From assembly GCA_041920215.1 (NCBI GenBank), contig JAYRSJ010000001.1, forward strand, positions 186,001 through 250,000: a stretch of DNA of 64,000 nt, read 5' to 3'. The position numbers and the translations under genes are program-made. This stretch comes from JAYRSJ01 sp041920215. Lineage in GTDB: Bacteria; Pseudomonadota; Gammaproteobacteria; Burkholderiales; Burkholderiaceae_C. Below the pieces are notes generated by a model. That model had not been told where the DNA came from. It did not search any database and saw only the letters and a list, made by a program, of their open reading frames with translations. This document shows, piece by piece, positions 59,845 to 64,000 of the stretch; within the stretch, counting starts at the first letter, position 1, and every line of letters starts with the position of its first letter.

Positions 59845-60786
59845 GTGATCGCCGCCGCAAGACCTGACCCCCACCCCAGCCCGCCGCTGGGCCTGGGCCT
59901 GGGCCTGGACGTCGGCGGCACCCAGACCCGCTGGGCCCTGGCCGACGCACAGGGTCAGGTGCATGCCGAGGGCGCGCTGGCGGGCTTTAGCGGCCTGATG
60001 CTGGCCAGCGGCGCCGGCCGGGTGCAACTGGCCCAGACCCTGGCCCGGCTGGCCGAGGCGGTGCTGGCCCGGGGCCGGCCAGCTGCCGTCTATGCCGGCA
60101 TCACCGGCCTGGCCGAGGCCCCCGCGGCCGCCCAGATGCAGGCCCTGCTGGGCGAGGCGCTGGGGCTGGCGCCGCAACGCCTGGTCTGCGGCAGCGATAT
60201 GGAGATCGCCTGCCGCTGCGCCTTCGAGCCGGGCGCTGGCTATCTGCTCTATGCCGGCACCGGCAGCATCGCCGCCTTTCTCGACGCCCAGGGCCAGCTG
60301 CAGCGGGCCGGCGGCCGCGGCGCGCTGCTGGACGATGCCGGCGGCGGCTACTGGATCGCCCGCGAGGCGCTGAGCGCGGTGTGGCGCCGCGAGGACGAGC
60401 AGCCCGGCGCCTGGCGCGGCTCGCGCCTGGCCCAGGCCCTGTTCGAGCGCCTGGGCGGCAGTGACTGGGCCAGCACCCGCGCCTTCGTCTATGGCAGCGA
60501 ACGCGGCGCCATCGGCCGCCTGGCGCTGGCGGTGGGTGAGGCGGCCGCGGCCGGCGATGCCGACGCGCTGGCCCTGCTGAGCCGCGCCGGCGGCGAGCTG
60601 GCCCGCCTGGTGCTGGCGCTGCAGGGCCGCTATGGCCGCCGCCCGGTGCTGGCCGCCGGCCGCGCCCTGCTGCTGCACCCGGCCATCGCCCAGGGGCTGC
60701 GCGCCGCCCTGCCCGAGGGCCTAGAGTTGCGCCTTGAACAATTGCAGGCCCACCGCAACGCCGCCCAGCTGGCGGCCCGCCTATGA
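59845..60786 (+). CDS. BadF/BadG-type amino-sugar kinase (GlcNAc/MurNAc kinase-like)
   Basis: The 313-residue protein is a sugar kinase of the BadF/BadG ASKHA class: GLGLDVGGTQTRWALADAQG (phosphate-1 loop), CGSDMEIACRCAFE, GAGYLLYAGTGSIAAFL (phosphate-2/adenosine region). MurK of Clostridium, of this class, phosphorylates MurNAc and GlcNAc and so feeds MurQ; NagK-like action on GlcNAc is an alternative. The start is the GTG at 59845. Its stop overlaps the AmiD-like start (ATGA). Confidence 0.85.
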   Translation: MIAAARPDPHPSPPLGLGLGLDVGGTQTRWALADAQGQVHAEGALAGFSGLMLASGAGRVQLAQTLARLAEAVLARGRPAAVYAGITGLAEAPAAAQMQALLGEALGLAPQRLVCGSDMEIACRCAFEPGAGYLLYAGTGSIAAFLDAQGQLQRAGGRGALLDDAGGGYWIAREALSAVWRREDEQPGAWRGSRLAQALFERLGGSDWASTRAFVYGSERGAIGRLALAVGEAAAAGDADALALLSRAGGELARLVLALQGRYGRRPVLAAGRALLLHPAIAQGLRAALPEGLELRLEQLQAHRNAAQLAARL

Positions 60787-61676
60787 AGTCCATGACCCAC
60801 AATGCCATGACCGCCTCCAAGAAACTGCTCAGCCTGGCCGCCACGGCCCTGCTGCTGTCGGCCTGCGCCAGCGGCCCGGCGCCGCTGCGCATCAACACCA
60901 GCCATGTCTCGCAGAACCAGGACAGCCGCGCACAGTTCCTGGTGCTGCACTACACGGTCAGCGATTTCGAGCGCTCGCTGCGGGCGCTGACCACCGGCGG
61001 CCAGGTCTCCAGCCATTACCTGGTGCGCGACCAGCCGGTGGAGACCTACCGCCTGGTCGACGAGAACCGCCGCGCCTGGCATGCCGGCCCCAGCTTCTGG
61101 GCCGGCCACAGCCATCTGAATGCCGCCTCGATCGGCATCGAGATCGTCAACCCCGGCTATACCGAGACGCCGACCGGGCGGGTCTATGCGCCCTTTTCGC
61201 CGGCCCAGATCGACGCGGTGGTGCAGCTGGCCCGCGACATCGTCGCGCGCCACCAGATCAAGCCCGAGCGCATCGTCGGCCATGCCGATATCGCGCCCGG
61301 CCGCAAGCAGGACCCCGGCCCGCAGTTCCCCTGGCGCCGCCTGCACGAGGCCGGCCTGATCGCCTGGCCCGATGCCGCCCAGGTGGAGGCCAGGCGCGCC
61401 GTCTATGCGCTGGGCCCGCTGCCCGATGTGGCCTGGTTCCAGGCCCGGCTGTCCCAGGTGGGCTACAACGTGCCGCGTCACGGCGAGCTGGACGCGCTGA
61501 CCCAGGAGGTGATCAGCACCTTCCAGATGAAGTACCGCCCCAGCGACTACAGCGGCGCCATGGATGCCGAGACCGCCGCGCTGCTGGACGTGGCGACCAC
61601 GGCGGGCGGCATGGTGATGCGCAGCCAGAGCAGCGAAGCAGCAGCGGCAGCCAAGCCCTATACCTCGCGCTGGTAA
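60783..61676 (+). CDS. AmiD-like N-acetylmuramoyl-L-alanine amidase lipoprotein
   Basis: Zinc amidase that removes stem peptides from (anhydro)muropeptides; 297 residues. The signal peptide ends in lipobox LSAC (Cys28). The amidase_2 domain has H56 in FLVLHYTVSD, SSHYLVRDQ, HLNAASIGIEIV with a likely zinc ligand or catalytic residues, and GHADIAPGRKQDPGPQFPW carrying the last ligands. The C-terminal domain is PGBD-like (GYNVPRHGELDALTQEVIST, then FQMKYRP). It probably faces the periplasm. It overlaps the kinase gene by 4 bp. Confidence 0.92.
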   Translation: MKSMTHNAMTASKKLLSLAATALLLSACASGPAPLRINTSHVSQNQDSRAQFLVLHYTVSDFERSLRALTTGGQVSSHYLVRDQPVETYRLVDENRRAWHAGPSFWAGHSHLNAASIGIEIVNPGYTETPTGRVYAPFSPAQIDAVVQLARDIVARHQIKPERIVGHADIAPGRKQDPGPQFPWRRLHEAGLIAWPDAAQVEARRAVYALGPLPDVAWFQARLSQVGYNVPRHGELDALTQEVISTFQMKYRPSDYSGAMDAETAALLDVATTAGGMVMRSQSSEAAAAAKPYTSRW

Positions 61677-61716
61677 GCTGGCCGGCACCGCCCACCGCTG
61701 CCGCGCAGCCCCGCCC

Positions 61717-62667
61717 ATGAGTGATTTCGCCTTCCTCAGCCAGGCCACTTTTGCCCGCCTGCCGGCCCGCGATGCCAGCCGCCCCTACGGCCTGGCCGGC
61801 ATCGCCTGGGACGGTGCAGTGACCAACCGCCCCGGCGCCCGCTTCGGGCCGCAGGCCATACGCGCGGCCAGCCATATGCTGTGCGACGCCATCCATCCGC
61901 ATTTCGAGGTGGCGCTCGCCACGGCCTGCAGCGACCATGGCGATCTGCCGCTGCCCAACACCAGCCTGGCGGCAATGCGCGCGGCCATGCTGCCGCTGAT
62001 CCAGCCGCTGATCGCGGCCCGCCACATGGTCTGGCTGGGCGGCGACCACTCGATCACGCTGCCGCTGCTGCGTGCCTACCGGGCCCAGCTCGGCCGGCCG
62101 CTGGCGCTGATCCACTTCGACGCCCATTGCGACACCTGGAGCGACCATTTCGGCGAGCCCAGCGGCCATGGCACCTGGGTCTACGAAGCGCTGCAGGAGG
62201 GCCTCGTGCTGCCGCCGGGCACGGTGCAGCTGGGCCTGCGTTCGGCCGGCAGCCGCGCGGCGCGCGAGTATGTGCGCGAGCAGGGCGGCCTGATCTTCAG
62301 CGGCCGCGATCTGCGCGGCCTGGAAAACCCCGCCCAGCTGGCGCCGGTGCTGCAGGCCATACGCGCGCGCATGGCCGCGCTGGGCCACCCGCCGCTTTAT
62401 CTGAGCCTGGACATCGACTGCCTGGACCCGGCCTTCGCGCCCGGCACCGGCACGCCCGAGCCGGGCGGCATGAGCACGGCCCAAGTCTTCAGCCTGCTGG
62501 AGGAGCTGGCCGATCTGAACTTCGTCGGCATGGACTGCGTGGAAGTGGCGCCGCCCTATGACCATGCCGAGCTGAGCAGCTATGCGGCGGCGCAGTTCGT
62601 CTGGACCTATCTGTGCGGGCGGATTGCGCGCGGCACGTCCGCCGCCCCCCATAACCTCGACTTATAG
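61717..62667 (+). CDS. Agmatinase/ureohydrolase-family protein
   Basis: Ureohydrolase of 316 residues that splits a guanidino compound (agmatine or guanidinobutyrate) to urea and an amine. Manganese-site motifs are GGDHSITLP, IHFDAHCDTWSDHF and SLDIDCLDPAFAPGTGTPEP. It looks like SpeB-type enzymes; the substrate is not settled by sequence. It lies 40 bp after the amidase gene and 76 bp before a LysR regulator, which may or may not control it. Confidence 0.92.
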   Translation: MSDFAFLSQATFARLPARDASRPYGLAGIAWDGAVTNRPGARFGPQAIRAASHMLCDAIHPHFEVALATACSDHGDLPLPNTSLAAMRAAMLPLIQPLIAARHMVWLGGDHSITLPLLRAYRAQLGRPLALIHFDAHCDTWSDHFGEPSGHGTWVYEALQEGLVLPPGTVQLGLRSAGSRAAREYVREQGGLIFSGRDLRGLENPAQLAPVLQAIRARMAALGHPPLYLSLDIDCLDPAFAPGTGTPEPGGMSTAQVFSLLEELADLNFVGMDCVEVAPPYDHAELSSYAAAQFVWTYLCGRIARGTSAAPHNLDL

Positions 62668-62743
62668 TCAAAAGCCCTAGATTCACTTGCGGGCGCGCCC
62701 GGCGGCTTTGAAGATGCGGCGGCGCCCTGCCCCGCTGCCCGCC

Positions 62744-63643
62744 ATGCGACTCCGCCATATCGAGGTCTTCCACGCCATCATGCAGGCCGGCACCATCAGC
62801 GGTGCGGCCCAGCTGCTGCATATCTCGCAGCCGGCGGTGACCAAGGTGCTGCAGCACTGCGAGCTGCAGCTGGGCATGCCGCTGTTCGACCGGGTGCGCG
62901 GCAAGCTCTACCCCACGCCCGAGGCGCAGCGCCTCTTTGTCGAGATCGACAAGCTCAACCGCGATCTGGTCGCTATACGCCGGCTGGCGGCCTCGCTGCG
63001 CGGCGGCGAGAGCGAGCAGCTGCGCCTGGTGGCCACGCCGGCGCTGGCCGCCAGCGTGATACCGGCGGCGATGATGCACTGGGCGCGCGCCTTCCCCAGC
63101 AGCCATTGCCAGCTCTCGACCAACCACACCCGAGAAATCGTCTCGGCCCTGCTGCTGGGCGAGGCCGATCTGGCGCTGTCGCTGCAGGACCCGCGCCATC
63201 CCGGCATCAAGGCCGAGGTGCTGGCCAGCGGCACGCTGACCGCGCTATGCCCGCTGGGCAGCCCCGAGGCCGCCGGCAGCGGGCCGCTGCCGCTGGACGA
63301 GCTACGCAGCGAGTTGATCGCGATGGCTGCCGACGATCCGCTGGGCAATCAGCTGGCCAATGCCTTCGAGGCCCAGGGCCTGCGGCCGCACAGCCGCATC
63401 ACGGTGCAGACCTACCAGCTGGCACGCAGCCTGGTGGAGGCCGGCCTGGGCGTGACCGTGGTCGACCCCTTCACCGCCGCCGGCGCCGACCGCCAGCGCC
63501 TGCGGCTGCGCCCGCTGGCGCCCGCCATCGCCGTGCCCCTGTATCTGCTGACCGCCGCCAACGCGCCGCTGGCCCAGACCGGCCGCAAACTGGTGCGCCT
63601 GCTGCGCGAGGCGGCCACGGCCAATCTGGAATCCCTCGCCTGA
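62744..63643 (+). CDS. LysR-family transcription regulator
   Basis: The 299-residue regulator begins MRLRHIEVFHAIMQAGTISG and AAQLLHISQPAVTKVLQHCE, then LQLGMPLFDRVRGKLYPT, a standard LysR helix-turn-helix. The effector domain begins LRLVATPALAASVIPAAMM. The ATG at 62744 matches the family start; upstream in-frame ATGs would add an Arg-rich extension. Its stop overlaps the dipeptidase start (TGATG), so the two are coupled, and it may regulate that gene or the salvage cluster. Confidence 0.92.
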   Translation: MRLRHIEVFHAIMQAGTISGAAQLLHISQPAVTKVLQHCELQLGMPLFDRVRGKLYPTPEAQRLFVEIDKLNRDLVAIRRLAASLRGGESEQLRLVATPALAASVIPAAMMHWARAFPSSHCQLSTNHTREIVSALLLGEADLALSLQDPRHPGIKAEVLASGTLTALCPLGSPEAAGSGPLPLDELRSELIAMAADDPLGNQLANAFEAQGLRPHSRITVQTYQLARSLVEAGLGVTVVDPFTAAGADRQRLRLRPLAPAIAVPLYLLTAANAPLAQTGRKLVRLLREAATANLESLA

Positions 63644-64000
63644 TGATGATCGCCTGCGAAGACATCGCCCGCCATCCCGATTTCCGCGCGCTGGCCAGCC
63701 TGGCGGGCGGCATCGCGGTCGATCTGCGCTACGCCACGCCCGACAACTTCATCGGCCGCGCCGTCTACGGCGGCCTGGACTGCGCCTGGCTGCGCCGCGA
63801 AGCCGCCGGCGCGCTGGAGCAGGCCGCCGCCTGGCTGACGCGGCACCGCCCCGGCTACCGCCTGCTGGTGCTGGACGCGCTGCGGCCGCAGCGGGTGCAG
63901 GAGGCCTTGTGGGCCGAGCTGCAGGGCACGCCGCTGACCCTGTACCTGGCGCCGCCGGAGCGCGGCTCCATCCACAGCTGGGGCATGGCGGTGGACCTGA
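63643..64000 (+). CDS. ddpX: VanX/DdpX-type D-Ala-D-Ala dipeptidase, N-terminal part
   Basis: Splits D-Ala-D-Ala; DdpX-type enzymes salvage peptidoglycan D-alanine rather than confer vancomycin resistance. The first 119 residues are in the window: AVDLRYATPDNFIGRAVYGG is typical, R81-P82 in DALRPQRVQEA is the catalytic Arg region, and SIHSWGMAVDL supplies zinc ligands H111 and D118. The end (with the last His ligand) lies beyond base 64000. The ATG at 63643 overlaps the LysR stop; 63646 is an alternative start. Confidence 0.9.
   Translation, partial: MMIACEDIARHPDFRALASLAGGIAVDLRYATPDNFIGRAVYGGLDCAWLRREAAGALEQAAAWLTRHRPGYRLLVLDALRPQRVQEALWAELQGTPLTLYLAPPERGSIHSWGMAVDL

Noticed and set aside
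59623..60678. N-terminal extension of the binding-protein frame
   Set aside because: The signal peptide and Shine-Dalgarno place the start at 59622; the upstream part is antisense to the sugar kinase.

Overview
The window is a very GC-rich stretch (about 70 percent), with short gaps between genes and many ATGA or GTGA stop/start overlaps. Protein sequences look like Burkholderiales (Roseateles/Mitsuaria/Rubrivivax-type betaproteobacteria): an imp-type type VI secretion (T6SS) cluster, cox-type molybdenum hydroxylase genes, a DUF2164 remnant and GGDEF sensors. The genus is an inference; no rRNA or intact tRNA is present to test it.

Region 1 (1-27.1 kb) is one T6SS locus. It holds tssM (cut by the left edge), a tagX-like M15 peptidase, three coupled accessory genes (a Cys-tailed membrane protein, a DUF4124-like protein, a secreted ankyrin protein), then vgrG with a cargo module (DUF2169 adaptor, DUF4150 PAAR-like tip, putative nuclease effector, AT-rich putative immunity gene, further cargo gene). 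The core genes tssL-tssK-tssJ run left and lipoprotein-tssB-tssC-hcp-tssE-tssF-tssG-tssH run right from a 415-bp divergent control region carrying a palindrome and three tandem 12-bp repeats. The locus ends with a likely second effector/immunity pair: a leaderless M15-like peptidoglycan peptidase overlapping a signal-peptide protein. tssA is not in the window and may lie beyond the left edge.

Region 2 (27.2-34.8 kb) is a compact coxSLMDEG operon with a divergent XdhC/CoxI-type maturation gene. The CoxL active-site loop is AYRGAGR (form II), so it is probably a xanthine/aldehyde-oxidase-like hydroxylase of unknown substrate rather than a genuine CO dehydrogenase.

Region 3 (35.1-45.5 kb) is housekeeping and signalling: a glutathione transferase, a histidine phosphatase, an SH3-MBL hydrolase beside a transmembrane Ser/Thr kinase, a small coiled-coil membrane protein, a membrane-tethered receiver protein, a broken DUF2164 gene and two membrane diguanylate cyclases.

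Region 4 (45.6-54.9 kb) is a GntR-led operon of peptide-type ABC permeases, a binding protein and an amidase (no ATPase genes), followed by a small protein divergent from a LysR regulator, a binding protein and a MATE exporter.

Region 5 (55.0-64.0 kb) looks like a peptidoglycan salvage cluster: MurQ etherase, AmpG-like permease, DigH/GHL10 glycan hydrolase, BadF-type amino-sugar kinase, AmiD-like amidase, and, after an agmatinase-family gene and a LysR regulator, a VanX-type D-Ala-D-Ala dipeptidase cut by the right edge. No IS element, prophage, CRISPR array or rRNA was seen.
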